The notes beneath the pieces were generated by a model, which saw nothing but the letters and a program-made list of their open reading frames with translations, did no database searches and had not been told where the DNA came from. The position numbers and the translations under genes are program-made. From NCBI GenBank assembly GCA_022410635.1, contig JAJVDF010000358.1:493422-557421 (forward strand): 64,000 bases of DNA, read 5' to 3'. The stretch comes from Tretioscincus oriximinensis. Taxonomy: Eukaryota > Chordata > Lepidosauria > Squamata > Gymnophthalmidae. Positions 11,577 to 22,702 of this stretch are shown piece by piece (the stretch's first letter is position 1; the number at the start of each line of letters is the position of its first letter).

Positions 11577-11965
11577 TCTGCTTCATCATCATCATCATCA
11601 TCATCATCATCTTATTCCTGCCTACCTACCTTCCCTTCCTCCCTTCTCCCTTCCTCACTCCACCCCCAAGCACTCCTTGGTTTTCCCCTCCCTCTGTTCC
11701 TCTGTCTTTGTCCCTCCCTCACTCCCTCTAGGGTCCCATGTTACCTTATTCTGATTTCTTCTTCTCTTCTTTTTGTTGTTGTTCTTCTTCCATTCCTCCC
11801 TTCAATTCACCCCTCTCATTCTNTCCCCTCTTCCTCCTCTCCCCATCCCTCTCTTCCTCCACTCATCTCTCCCACCTCCCTTCTGTTCCTTCTCCTTCCC
11901 CACTCCCCTTCCTCATCCCCTTGCCTCTCCCCTCCATGCTCCCTCAGTCCTACCTATTCCAGGCC
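11577..11965. repeat. CAT trinucleotide run and CT-rich low-complexity DNA
   Basis: (CAT)n at about 11583-11610, followed by about 350 bases of pyrimidine-rich DNA on the plus strand. The serine/proline/leucine-rich open frames here come from composition. Confidence 0.6.
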
Positions 11966-12334
11966 TTGCACTTGTGCAGGGTCCACGTGCTTCGCACAGA
12001 GTTCATCAATNGACTGGGGAGCATTCGAGCACCCNGTGCAGACTGGATATTCCAGTCACGTCCAGCTATTGCCCTCCTGCCAAGACTGCGCAGACGGGCC
12101 TACACAAAATGACATCATGGTCTGCCGATCGTTTGGGCTTTATAGTATAGGATTTGTCTTATATGATAGATACTTCTTTGACTTTGGTACCTGCAGCAGC
12201 TTTGACTTGGTGGTCTGAATTTGTTTCTTATAGGATGCAATATAAGCATAAAATAAACAGATAAATAACATAAAAATAACATTTAAATGGTCTGAGGAAC
12301 ATTGAATGAACCAAATTTGCTTAGCAATTGTTTA

Positions 12335-12390
12335 TAATAATTTATTTATTTATTTATACTTATACCCCGCCCTATACCCGAAGGTCTCTA
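12335..12390 (-). mobile_element. L2-like 3' tail fragment
   Basis: 'tttatttatttatacttata' followed by 'ccccgccctatacccgaaggtc': the LINE terminus alone, inverted. Confidence 0.6.
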
Positions 12391-12399
12391 TAATAAGCA

Positions 12400-13620
12400 C
12401 TGGTAAGGAATTGGAAGCTTGCAGAAATTAATCTTATAGTCAATATTATTATGATGATGAAGAGGAAGGAGGAGGAAGGTTACATGGGGGGGTCAATGCA
12501 CAATATGCAAATAGCCCTTTGTGTGGAATATAGTCCATGATGCACAATATGTAAATAGCCCTGTGTGTGTAATAGTCCATGATGATGCTCTTCAGAATGT
12601 TCCCTCAGACAGTTATTTTTTCTGGAACCTCCTAGCCGGTTGGCTCAGAGCACATTCAGCACGTGTAGCGATCGGATGTCCAGTCTGGTTGTACACTGGC
12701 TGTGGAGGTGAAAGCCCCCCTATGAACAAGGTGTGTTTTTCTGGCAATTCTTCACCTGGCCCCCACCTGGCCTGTGCTCATTTTGATCAGAAATCCACAG
12801 GCTGTGCCTGGCATTCTGGTGTCTCCTGCAGAAATGGAACGCAATTTGTGTTACCTTTTATTTCTCTTTTTCATTTCCTGCTTTGCCTTCCTTGTTGTCC
12901 TCTACCAAGAAGATCTGTAAAGCAGAAGCAGGACTTGGAGATGGTAATAGCAGTNTCTCAAAACTCTAAAAGAAAGGCAAGAACTCCAGAAGTACTGTGT
13001 TTGTGTGTGNGGGGGTTAGATTAGGGTTCCCACATAAAATATGTTACAGAGCTCTGGATGTCCAATGGGTATGGAAGAGAGGACTTTTCACCAGGTGCAC
13101 CTATAAAGATCCACCCAAAGCTCTGTGCAGGATTTATGTTGGAATTGTACTTTAGATTTGTGAGATGAGAGAGTCAGCAGGGGGAAAAGGGCCATTAGCC
13201 TTGCCTAGCTCCAGGCTCCTGAGACATATCCTGCCCTTCCCACATGCTGGGTATTTCATGCTTTCCTAGCACTAAGATGGTGTGACTGCCAGCCTAGGCA
13301 ATCTAGAACCTAGGATTGTATGAAGAAAAGCAATAACCTGATTATAACAATAATACATGGAAGACTGTAACCCTGTGGTGCACTNTGAAGCACACATGTG
13401 CAAAAACAAAATATCTGGAAATTTCTTGTTGGCAAAATGCGCAGATGTCCAGTCCAAGACATTGCTGACTAGTAAGACAAATACGCATTCTTATGGCTGT
13501 TGCTGTCTTCTGGACAGTGGACCGATCTCCACAGTAGCATGATGCTCCTTTACAGTACTATGGAGGATGTGTCTTAGACGTGGCGGCAACATACGTGAGC
13601 TCTTAACAAGTTATTCCAAT
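12400..13620. other. Intergenic, no gene seen
   Basis: A 167-codon frame at 12521-13024 has no recognisable domain and an uneven composition. An 'acaatatg.aaatagccctntgtgtg' unit is repeated twice in tandem near 12490-12560. Nothing else is supported. Confidence 0.4.
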
Positions 13621-13624
13621 GCAC

Positions 13625-14960
13625 GCTGATGGTTGTTTTCCTTTACAGAAATAGAGCAAAGACAAGGATAGTAAGAAGAGGAAATATTGTCCTAAATGCA
13701 AGGAACNCCTCTTTGCNGGAGAAGAACTGTTGCCTCCATATATGATTCTTTTCACTTCTAATGTTGAGGACATCACCATCCAGTCTCCTTCCTCTTCTCT
13801 GCCTCAGCTACAGTCCAGTCTAACAAAGACATTATTTGATAATGGGTGTGAGATGTTCCTGAGTCCAACAGGGAATTTTCAAAAAATNTCTTCCCCNGAA
13901 GAGAACAAACTAACTTTGCCGAAACAAGCTTCCTCTCATCAAAGCTGTCTTCAGGGATGAAATAGCCTGAGTTCTCAGGGAGAGACAGAAATGATAGGAA
14001 AATTAAATGCAAAAACATCAACCGTTTGCTGGGCGTTCCTCCACAGAATCTGTCTCTGANTAGGATGATGTCCATTGTTCAGGAATTCANCATTCTCTCA
14101 TCTAAACGATGTCAAACCATGGTGTTTGTTCAAACAAAGCCTGGTTTGCTTCTTCCTTCTGAACAAGACCACTTGGAATCTCATGACCTCAGGAAGAGGG
14201 TTCTGAATCTGGAGTGAGCTCAGTGTGATCCCATAGTCCTTGCACTCATTCTTTCTTCTTACACCTCCTCAAGAACCTGTTGCCTCAGTCTTTTCTGTCA
14301 TAGGGGAACCGAAGGATCACAGACCCTTGCCTTGCATTTCTTGGAAGGCCAAGACACAGATGGAAGACCTTACTAAGGGCGAGATCACCAATGCTGAACA
14401 ACAGTCAACACAACCAACACCCAAGGCTGCAAAGCAATGGATCCAAGCTCAGATAGAGCTTGGTGATGCCATACTTCATGTACCTGAAACAGTCAACCAG
14501 GAGACCCAATCCCAAGACTACAATAAAAGGCTCGGTCATCAACGAGGCATCCAAATCTTGTTGAGAAACCTCTGTGTGCTTCCTCACGGCCCACTTTTCT
14601 AAACCCGGAAAAGTAGGATCATATTCCAGTAGAGAAGCCATTGCTNCATTCATCAATTTGGAATACTGTTTTAGGAGAAGACTGCTGTGGAAAAAGTTCA
14701 CACTTCCAACAAAACCTCTGCAACCAACCTGTGTCCCCTGTCCTGTACCTGCGATGGAGCCTGTAAAGTGGGAAAGGTCTGTACCCACAGGAGACCTTTC
14801 ACGGAACCTTGCACAAGAAAAAACCCTCAGAAAAAAGGTTCCAAGGGAAAGGCTGGTTATGGAGACCTGTGGGCCATGTGTTGTCAGCAACGAAGAGCTG
14901 GCAGTTTCTGAAAAAAGACACTTAAAGATATCAAGGGCTCGGAGCGAACGTTTAGTCCAC
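13625..14960 (+). pseudogene. Possible decayed coding segment, identity unknown
   Basis: After a pyrimidine tract and AG near 13648 or 13654, one frame gives KRKYCPKCKE...LFAGEELLPPYM and stays open to a stop at 13960. Further open stretches follow in other frames (14240-14602, 14574-14963, 14687-14911). The last has several cysteines and a lysine-rich end. The texture (CxxC, charged blocks, codon-like composition) is more protein-like than the flanks, but frames are broken and no family is recognised. It could be an old pseudogene, an unrecognised repeat or chance. Confidence 0.25.
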
Positions 14961-14999
14961 TAAGGTGCTTTAGATGTCGTTGATAGCAAAAATATGAAA

Positions 15000-15955
15000 A
15001 AAAAAATCAAATATTTTTTATTGAAGTTTCTTTAAACAAAACTACATAAGCAAAAAACAAAATTCACAAAGACACAACAACAAATATAAGCTAACATATT
15101 TCACATCCTAACACAACATTTAACAAATAGAAACTACTGGTAAGCTAATTCCCTCCTCCCACTTGCAGTGGCTTAATTGTATTGGGGTTCTATGCTACCT
15201 ATGTAACACTTTTTCTTTTCCTATTTTAAATTTTTGTGAATTGTTGCGATCAGAGTCACAACACATATGAGACACGTTTTGGTTTTTCATGGACCCTTCA
15301 GAAAGGCTGTGAGGTCATCGTCCTGATGAACCTCCAGACCTCATTCTGGGGCTCCTTTTTATTGTGATGTCAGAAAGCTTGCACAATCCCTGTCTGTCTT
15401 TGTATGAACAATGGTTAATTAACACGTTGGGCAGAATTTAATCCTTCCTGATCTGCAGAGTAAACCTGAGCTTTATCTGTGGTGTACCAGCGGAAAAGCA
15501 GGTTACCCATTAGCCCAGGTAAATTAGTCACGGAGCCAGTGTACTTAAAGGCTTAGAAAAGTCTGAACCCTTTTTCCCAGAATATTCTGGAGATATATGA
15601 TTCCCACAGTGAATATTGAATTTGAAATTTGAAATAACTGGAAAGCCTCATAATATCTTTTTAAAGAAGGGAAAGCCACAACTCCCTTTCTCTTCGCTCG
15701 CATATCTTTAATCTTGGTTTTTTTCCCCCCTGATATCCATTCCCTAATTGTCCTGTCCCATATTTTTAAAGTTTTGCTCTCAATTACTGATAGTGTTTGA
15801 AATGAATATAGAAACCTAAATATAAACTTAAATATAACAATACGAAAATAAAAGCTTTTCTTGTCTGTTTCTGTTCAATGAGTATGCTTCTCTGTTCTTG
15901 AAATGTCACAAATTGCCCTCCAATTCTACATAAGTCTGTGGTGGCGGCTAGAGCA
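15000..15955. other. AT-rich intergenic, possible inverted LINE tail
   Basis: The start is A-rich and resembles a reverse-oriented LINE 3' end (the same texture recurs near 19.5 kb). No coding or RNA signal is recognised. Confidence 0.35.
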
Positions 15956-16344
15956 TGGGCTGACCAGATGACCCCGTTTTTTGGGGGGGACCCAGTTTGG
16001 GGGTGTCTACCCCACCCTCCCAGGGAGGTGCCATTTCCCCATTTTTTGCTGGGGAAAATGTTTTTTTTTTAAATAAATTAATTTTTTAATTTAAAAAAAT
16101 CACTGCATCACCACTAGGGGGCTCTGGCAACTGGGGCCAGCTCCTGAAGGCTACCCTCCCTTCAGAAAAAAATTAAAAAATGCAAATTTCTCACACACTT
16201 CAAAAAATTCTCATGCACTTTAAAAATTCCCACATGCTTTGCAGATTTCTAGGGCGGGGATTTTGGAGTGGCATGCATGTAGATGGGTGATTTGCATGAA
16301 TATTAATTACCCTGGTTTGAGCCTCAGAAAATCTGGTCATTCTA
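15956..16344. mobile_element. Long-form relative of fold-back family A, second copy
   Basis: Matches 10491-10891 along its length: the 'gtgtctaccccaccctccc' block, 'gggggctctgg', 'catgcactttaaaaattc', 'gcctcagaaaatctgg'. Termini are TGGGCTGACCAGATGACC and ATCTGGTCATTCTA. No clear target duplication. Confidence 0.6.
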
Positions 16345-16518
16345 ATAATTCCCCACCAGAATTATCCACACATCACAGCTATAAAGCAGTTTGACAGTTT
16401 GTTTTCCCTGTAAGCCAGATAACTGGCTCTAAAATCCAAAATCTGTGGGTTATATAGCAATCTGCTGAAGCAAAAGCAATACAAAATTCAACTTGCAAGT
16501 AACTTGGTTACCTTAGAA

Positions 16519-16830
16519 GGCGCGAATGGCTCAGTCGCTTAGGAGTTCGTCTCTCGTCTGGGAGATGGGGTTTCGAAGCCCTGTGTCGAATGTGGGGAGG
16601 GCTGAGCACCTTCCACTAGCCTGTAGTCCTAGCCAACCCAGCTATTTGAAAGCAAGAATTGTAAGAAATTGCAACTGACTGCAAGTAGATACATGGGAAC
16701 CACCACAGCCTGGTGGGGAAGATAGAATGTCAGCCTTCAGGCAAAATACCCTTGTAAGCCGCTTTGAGTCCCTTTGAAAAAATGAGAAAAGTGGGGTATA
16801 AGAACCAAGTTCTTCTTCGTTGTCGTCGTC
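16519..16830 (+). mobile_element. tRNA-derived SINE (SINE-1), near full length
   Basis: Head: GGCGCGAATGGCTCAGTCGC, resembling a tRNA A box. A B-box-like GGTTTCGAAGCC sits at 16569-16580. The body includes 'gctatttgaaagcaagaat' and 'ccgctttgagtccctttg', and it ends in a TTC-rich tail. The tRNA resemblance marks a pol III SINE; the 3' body presumably matches a partner LINE. Confidence 0.75.
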
Positions 16831-17629
16831 TTCTTTTCTGGTGCAGCCGTAGAGACCTGCCCTTATGGAGCAAACTAAAGATAGGTTTTTGATGGTCTTT
16901 TTGTTTAGGACAACTTAACTTCAGAACTGCTTGAAACTGCTATATGCAAACAGTCCCTCTCTTTGACAAAGTGAAGTATAGGTTACCTTTTTGGACACTT
17001 CAGTAAAAAAGTAAATTAACCACTTGAGCTGACCTGACTGAAATTTATACAGTCAACAGGTCTTGCAAAAAAAGACTAATTTCCCTCAGCTACTGAATAT
17101 GTTTTGTTTTTAACCACCTATGCCAATACAAAAATATATGTTTTTAAAGTAAGCAATGGGGCAGGTAGAGAAACAAGACAGGCCAAAAACACCGAAAAAG
17201 CAAATATTTCAAAGTAACAGCTGTGTTACTATGGGTCCAGAATATCTAGTAAGGGTGTCTTGTAATATCTGCATTCCCATTTGAACTTAAAATCCTTTTT
17301 CCATTCCCTTTTAATCATTCCACAATGAAAGCGAAGTGAGGGCTTAATATTACCTGAGCATTCCCTGAGTATTCATTCAACCTTAGCGACCGGATGTCAG
17401 CTGAGAGTGCTCATTGACTGTCTGTCATGGTGCTGCAGTAGGTGAAAAAACCTGTTTTTCCAGAGCAGGGGGGGAAGATGCTGAGTCTGGAGGGAATGCC
17501 AAACAAAAGAGCCCCCAGCTTTGACTTCGCAGTCCTGTGCACATTAAGGGGCAATGTGTAACAAGAACAAAGTAGGCAAAATGAACTTTATGGCCAAGAA
17601 ATAGATTTGTTTACAAAAGCTTATGCTGC
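16831..17629. other. Intergenic, no gene seen
   Basis: Short frames only. A 'gcgaccggatgtcagctgagagtgctc' block near 17390 resembles one near 12665, probably another dispersed repeat. Confidence 0.4.
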
Positions 17630-17643
17630 CTACATTTTTTCTT

Positions 17644-17882
17644 TTTCAGAGAAATAGCCGTGTTAGTCTAGCAGAAAGTCCAGCNAAGGAGCTAGCAGCA
17701 CTTTGAGACTAACTTGAGAAAAGTGGTTGGCAGAAGCTTTCGTAGACAGGTCTGCTTCTTCAGATGCTGAGGGACTAGTCCCTCAGCATCTGAAGTCCCT
17801 CATTAGTCNCTCAGCATCTGAAGAAGTAGACCTGTCTACAAAAGCTTATGCCAACCACTTTTCTCAAGTTAGTCTCAAAGTG
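17644..17882. mobile_element. Fold-back retroposed repeat (family D) with 14-bp direct flanks
   Basis: Arms at about 17698-17776 and 17801-17884 are inverted copies of each other ('agactaacttgagaaaagtg' against its inverse). The whole is bracketed by 14-bp direct repeats CTACATTTTTTCTT (17630-17643 and 17883-17896). Flanks this long suggest LINE-type target-primed insertion rather than cut-and-paste. Related pieces occur at 22.97, 38.8 and 51.7 kb. Confidence 0.6.
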
Positions 17883-18416
17883 CTACATTTTTTCTTGTGA
17901 GTCTGTAAAGTATTACAAGACCCCATTGCTAGACATACTAAATAGCAAAAAAACATAATCCTGTCAGAAAAGTCTTTGAAATTAATATTCCAAAAATATT
18001 TTATCGTATTTCAACAGGAAAAGACGTTTATACTGTTGGGCCATCCATTGTTTCTGGCTAAGGTAGAGCTGGAGTAGAAGAAGCACAGACTTATTTCAGA
18101 TTGGTACAAAGATCAAAACAGAAAGTTAAATGACCAAGAGGCATAATTTTTGTAGCAAATATCCAAACAGAGTAAAAAAAAAGTAACTCCAAAGTGTAGC
18201 ATCCACACATTCTATCCCATACTATTTTTAATTCACATATCAAACTAATGACCAGGCCTTAATCTAGCACAGAAGTGGGTAACCTAAGGCCTGGAGGTCA
18301 GATCTGGCCAACTAAACCATTTGGTGTGGCCCGTAGCATGCTACATATGGCTAAATAATGGTTCCTCATTTTGTTAAAACATAAAATGAAATACAAAAAG
18401 AGGAAGCAGGCAAGCC

Positions 18417-18720
18417 AGTGTTGGGAGATCCCAGAAGCCAAGTATTGGGCAGGGAGCCCAAAAANCTGCCGCAGCCCCAGGTTATCTTGTAATTTTATGA
18501 TGTCACTTTCTGTGCGTGACAAAGTGATGTCACTCTGGGTGGCATTGTCTGGAAGTAAACACCAACGTGACCTCAAAATGATATCACTTCCAATAAAATG
18601 GCTGCAAAATATCCAGAAATGCACATTCATTGTTTGTTTCACTTCAGATTCAGCCATATGCTGTTGGCTATCCACAAGGTAAGTCTTCATACTATCTGGG
18701 AGAACTGGATTTGCCTGGAG
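18417..18720. repeat. Family C repeat
   Basis: Starts CAGTGTTGGGAG and contains several TGATGTCA-type motifs ('aaagtgatgtcactctgg', 'aaaatgatatcacttcc'). It ends with 'ctatctgggag'. Confidence 0.5.
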
Positions 18721-18849
18721 TAGGAAAAATTGAAATCCACCTTCTGTAGCATGACGACGTTTGACATGTCACATATGGCAATTTCCATGTAACCACATTG
18801 TAGTGGTGGTTTTAAACCCCACCTGCATGCGATATCAAACATTATCTTT

Positions 18850-19155
18850 GACAGTCAAGAAGAACTTGGTTCTTATACCCCGCTTTTCTCACCTTTTCAA
18901 AGGGACTCAAAGTGGCTTACAAGGGTATTCTGCCCAAAGGCTCACATTCTATCTTCCCCATCAGGCTATGGTGATTCCCATGTTGTACTTGCAGTCACTT
19001 GCAATTTCTTGCAATTCTTGCTTTCGATTAGCTGGTTGGCTAGAGCTGCAGGCTAGTGAAAGGTGCTCACCCCTCCCCACATCCGACACACGGCTTCGAA
19101 ACCCCGTCTCCCAGATGAGAGACAAATTCCTAAGCGACTGAGCCATTCGTGCCTG
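18850..19155 (-). mobile_element. tRNA-derived SINE (SINE-1), near full length, inverted
   Basis: Runs from a tail-proximal 'aagaacttggttcttatacc' to a tRNA-like head at 19085-19155 (B-box-like 'ggcttcgaaacc' inverted, then 'gcgactgagccattcgtgcc'). It pairs by inverse complementarity with the plus-strand copies at 16.5 and 35.3 kb. Confidence 0.75.
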
Positions 19156-19159
19156 ACAA

Positions 19160-20020
19160 CTACCTTTTCAGTTGTTGGTTGAATTTGCGTTGGTGGTGTG
19201 TAAGTGTACTAGGGCCCATTTTACACTGATTGCCCAAGACTGCCACCATGNCAGAGGGCCACCAAAGAAGAGATACAAGGATTCCCTTAAGAAATTCATT
19301 GATGTGTGCCATTTTGACCAGTGCCAATGGCCTTTCCTTGCTACTAATTGTGAAGGTTGGAGACGTAACCATCTCTTTCTTCAAGAATGCACCCAGGGCT
19401 AATTTGGAGAACAAAAGACAACAGTGCAAGAACCAGAATATAATTGAAATGTAAATATAAAAACCCACTGCGCACCACCACACCCAGATAAAACCTTTCC
19501 CTGAAGTTGAAGTTTTTATTTTCCTTATTATGCAACATAACATAAATTACTATACTTTACATAATACAACATGTTCGTACAACCAAATTAGCTTGCTACT
19601 TCTCACTTTTCTAGTCTCCCATATCTCTCTCAATATTCCTGTTTAAACTTCAGCAACACTATGCATAGCAACAAAATCCACGGGTACCACAAAATTAAGT
19701 TTAACGCATCTTTTTCCTAATCCTAACTACGTAATTCAGCATTACTATGTTCTTCATCAAAAATGCTTGCATAATAACATAACTCATTTCGGCATCAACA
19801 TTATCTTTAGCAATTCTCACTTTCCTACCTAGACTTTAATCTTAAACAGATATCTCTCTGGATGGTGCTGAACTATTCTATAATGCAACTTGTTTTTAAT
19901 GTTTCATCTGAATTTTTATCTGTACCTTTGGTGGAAGAGGGATGATGATGATGACACGTCTACTTCTTCAGATCTTATTCTTCTTCAGAGCTTCTTCAGA
20001 AATAATAGTAATACAGTAAC
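19160..20020. other. Unclassified intergenic sequence
   Basis: An AT-rich stretch with no intact frame. The part from 19500 to 19860 looks like an inverted LINE 3' region by composition only. Confidence 0.3.
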
Positions 20021-20024
20021 AGAG

Positions 20025-20285
20025 AGCCAGTTGGGTGTAGCGCTTAGAGTGTTGGACTCGCATCTGGGAGTCTCCTGGTTCGATTCCCCGCCCCTCCATG
20101 AAAGCCAGCTGGGTGACCTTGGGCCAGTCACGTTCTTTAGAACTCTCTCAGCCCCACCTACTTCACAGGGTGTCTGTTGTGCTGAAAACAACAAAAAGCT
20201 ATGTGCGTCACCCTATGACTTGGCTGCCCTGAGACCTTCGGGTATAGGGCGGGGTATAAGTACAAATAAATAAATAAATAAATAG
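20025..20285 (+). mobile_element. tRNA-derived SINE (SINE-2) sharing the L2-like tail
   Basis: The head 'gccagttgggtgtagcgctt' with 'agagtgttggactcg' resembles a tRNA A box. GGTTCGATTCCC is a canonical B box. The 3' end is the 'gaccttcgggtatagggcgg' terminus of the L2-like LINE, followed by TAAA repeats. That is the expected structure of a SINE moved by that LINE. Other copies: 42975-43195 and 51440-51690. Confidence 0.8.
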
Positions 20286-20389
20286 TAGTAATAGTAATAA
20301 TAGTTTCATTCGTCTTCTCTTCTTCCTTCTACCTCCCCTCTCTCCCCTCTCCTTCTTTTATTTTTCTTCACATAACGCCCCTCATTTCT

Positions 20390-20900
20390 CATATCTCTGT
20401 CTTCCCATCATGTGCTTACTAGCAAAGTTGCCTCTCTCAGTTTTCTTTCGACAGTTTCCTGGGCAGCGCGAGCGGAGGGCCACGCCCCGGGGACGGAGGC
20501 AGCCGAGCGCGATGCCTGGCCGCTTGCAAGAGAGAAGCCCCAGCGCAGCGCATTGGCGGGCGGGCGGGCACATCAGCGAGGCGGGCGGCGCGTCCCGTCC
20601 CGTGGCATGGAGGCGCCTTGAAGGAAGGCTCCCGTAGTCCCGGGCCGGAGAGGATGGGACAAGCCAGGGCAGGTGAGCCATTGCGGGACTCCTTAAGCAT
20701 CGGGACCCAGGAGCTCCCTTTGCTTAGGCACCCGAGAGCGCCTCCCGTCCGTCGTTTCCCCGGCGCCAGGGTGAGCGGCAGGTGCTTGCAAATCAAAGAG
20801 CCCAAGGCAATTTGTGTCGCCGAAATGCTGATCCTAAGTCAGGATCGGCGCAACGGCCGCTGCTGGTCGGCTGGGCGACTGAAGGAAAGGCTGTCTTGTC
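20390..20900 (+). promoter_or_regulatory. Orphan CpG island with possible first exon
   Basis: GC- and CpG-rich DNA in AT-rich surroundings, with GGGCGGGCGGGC next to an inverted CCAAT (about 20550-20570). A plus-strand 'ccagggcag|gtgagcc' donor lies near 20672-20674, preceded by a short open frame starting ATGGGACAAGCC at 20654. No protein family is recognised. It could be the promoter and leader exon of the LRR gene (15 kb downstream), of BEST4, or of a non-coding RNA. All three are inference. Confidence 0.5.
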
Positions 20901-21039
20901 CCCTGTGCGCCTGGCCAAGGGCGGACCGAGGCTTGCGGGCTGCGCCGTCGCGTTCGGAAATCGGGACTACANCGATTCTTGCACATTATCCAGGCATGGA
21001 GGCAATGGGGAGGATGCCCCATTCGTCGCGGTTTCGGGT

Positions 21040-21400
21040 TGCAGCCTTTTCTTGGGCTGTTTTGCAATAGGGGCCTGTCACCCGCATGCAAGTGCAGGCT
21101 ATGGCAGCCCCCCGAATGTCACAAACTGCCAGCTTACGTCCTGGGAACTCCTGAAACTTAGGGGCGGTGGGTTTGCACGCAGCCTTTTTGGCGGGCTACC
21201 TTGGAATAGGGACCTGCCACCCGCATGCTGGTGTACGCTATGGCAGGCCGAATATAACAAACTACCAGCTTGCTCCTTCCTGACATCTGCACTGGCGTGT
21301 GGATGGCCAAGGCTGAAGGAGGCCTGCCATAGCCTACACTGGCGTGTGGGCAGCCAAACGCCATGGCTCAGGATCAGGCTAAGTGCGAATCTACCCTGTG
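21040..21400. repeat. Fold-back repeat family B, complex or nested copies
   Basis: Several 'ggcctgccatagcctacact' and 'ctgccacccgcatgc' blocks in both orientations, consistent with two or more overlapping family-B insertions. Confidence 0.45.
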
Positions 21401-21417
21401 AGGAAGTTCGCCATAGA

Positions 21418-21447
21418 AGCAGCAGCAGCAGCAGCAGCAGCAGCAGT
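21418..21447. repeat. (CAG)n trinucleotide repeat
   Basis: About ten consecutive GCA/CAG units. Not inside a recognised exon. Confidence 0.85.
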
Positions 21448-21800
21448 CCAGGGCTCATGTTGATCATTTTGTCACCCTGGAAACCGGCGCAGGCACCCGC
21501 TCGGGTCAAGTTATTTTGAGGGAAAAGGAAGACGAGAATTGATTTATTTTGATTTATTTATTTACTGGCAGGTCTTGAGGAAACAGAGGCCTTGTTGTTC
21601 GGGTCTAATAAATTCAGGCCTAAGGAGCAAAGAAGGGTTAAACCTTCCCTGCCAAGGCAGGCGCAAGGCCTAGCAATGCTCAGCATGCCAGATGATGCGT
21701 CTGTGGGGGGTTATGGGGTGAGGGAAAATGTCGTTTTTGAGGAAGAAAGAGAAAGTGGCTGCTTTTTGGTGCCTCTGGTGATATTTTGAAGCAATGAAAA

Positions 21801-21991
21801 TAGGCTGACCAGATGACCCCCTTTTTTGGGGGGGGGTTGAAAACCCAGTTTTGGGGTGCCTCCCAGTTTTTTCTGAGGAAAGTTTTTTCAAAAAAATGTT
21901 TTTTTCCGAATTTTTTTAAATTTTTTTTCCTCAGAAAAAACGGGATTTCAATCCCCCTCCCCCCAAAAAAGGGGTTCATCTGGTCAGCCTA
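21801..21991. mobile_element. Fold-back hAT MITE (family A)
   Basis: TAGGCTGACCAGATGACCCC to its inverse; the arms pair around a T/A-rich centre. No target duplication seen. Confidence 0.7.
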
Positions 21992-22330
21992 CCATCACCT
22001 ATTCCACTTGTTCTCTGGGTCATTCCCATCCCCACTGGGCCTTATTCTTGGCTGTATCTCAGAATAGGGGCCTGCCACCTACATGCTAGTGTACACTATG
22101 GCAGCCCCCGAATGTTTTTTTCGAATGTTTTTTTAATTTTTTTTCCTCAGAAAAAACGGGATTTCAATCCCCCACTCCAAAAAAGGGGTTCATCTGGTCA
22201 GCCTACCATCACCTATTCCACTTATTCTCTGGCTCATTCTCATCCCCACTGGGCCTTATTCTTGGCTGTATCTCAGAATAGGGGCCTGCCACCTACATGC
22301 TAGTGTACACTATGGCAGGCCCCGAATGGG
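21905..22330 (+). repeat. Tandem duplication of about 210 bp
   Basis: The segment holding the right half of a family-A MITE plus a family-B half (unit 1 about 21905-22114) is repeated directly as unit 2 (about 22117-22329). Only a few differences separate them, for example 'cttgttctctgggtc' against 'cttattctctggctc'. The high identity means a recent local duplication. Family B sequence continues to about 22400. Confidence 0.75.
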
Positions 22331-22702
22331 GCCTGCCATAGTCTGCACTGGCATGTGGATGGCCAAATTCTATGCTGAGATATAACTCAGAATTAGGCTC
22401 AGTTGTGTGAGAGAAAACATATCGCTTTCACTTCTCCCGCTTGTTTCCCACACAAACTCTCTGAAAAGCTCAATTTTTCCCTTCTTTTTTTTTCCTGAGT
22501 CAGTTACATTCTCAGTTCTTAAGGGGGCAGACATAAGGTCTCTGGGAGTGGCATGTTTGGCTTCCAAAGACTGGATTTTTTTTTCTTTCTTTCTTTTTTT
22601 GGTCACTGAATAACACACAGCACAGTCTGTTAACTCAGCTGAACAAAACTGCTCTCCCTCCCTTTCCCTCCCATACTNTTGTTTTAATATCCAGCAAGGG
22701 GG

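Noticed and set aside
11398..12150. Ser/Pro/Leu-rich frames
   Set aside because: They come from the CT-rich low-complexity tract.
12521..13024. A 167-residue open frame
   Set aside because: No recognisable domain and low coding character; not supported as a gene.
20782..21519. A 245-residue open frame after the CpG island
   Set aside because: It runs through family-B repeat sequence and a CAG repeat, with no domain or conserved start; GC-rich DNA has few stops by chance.
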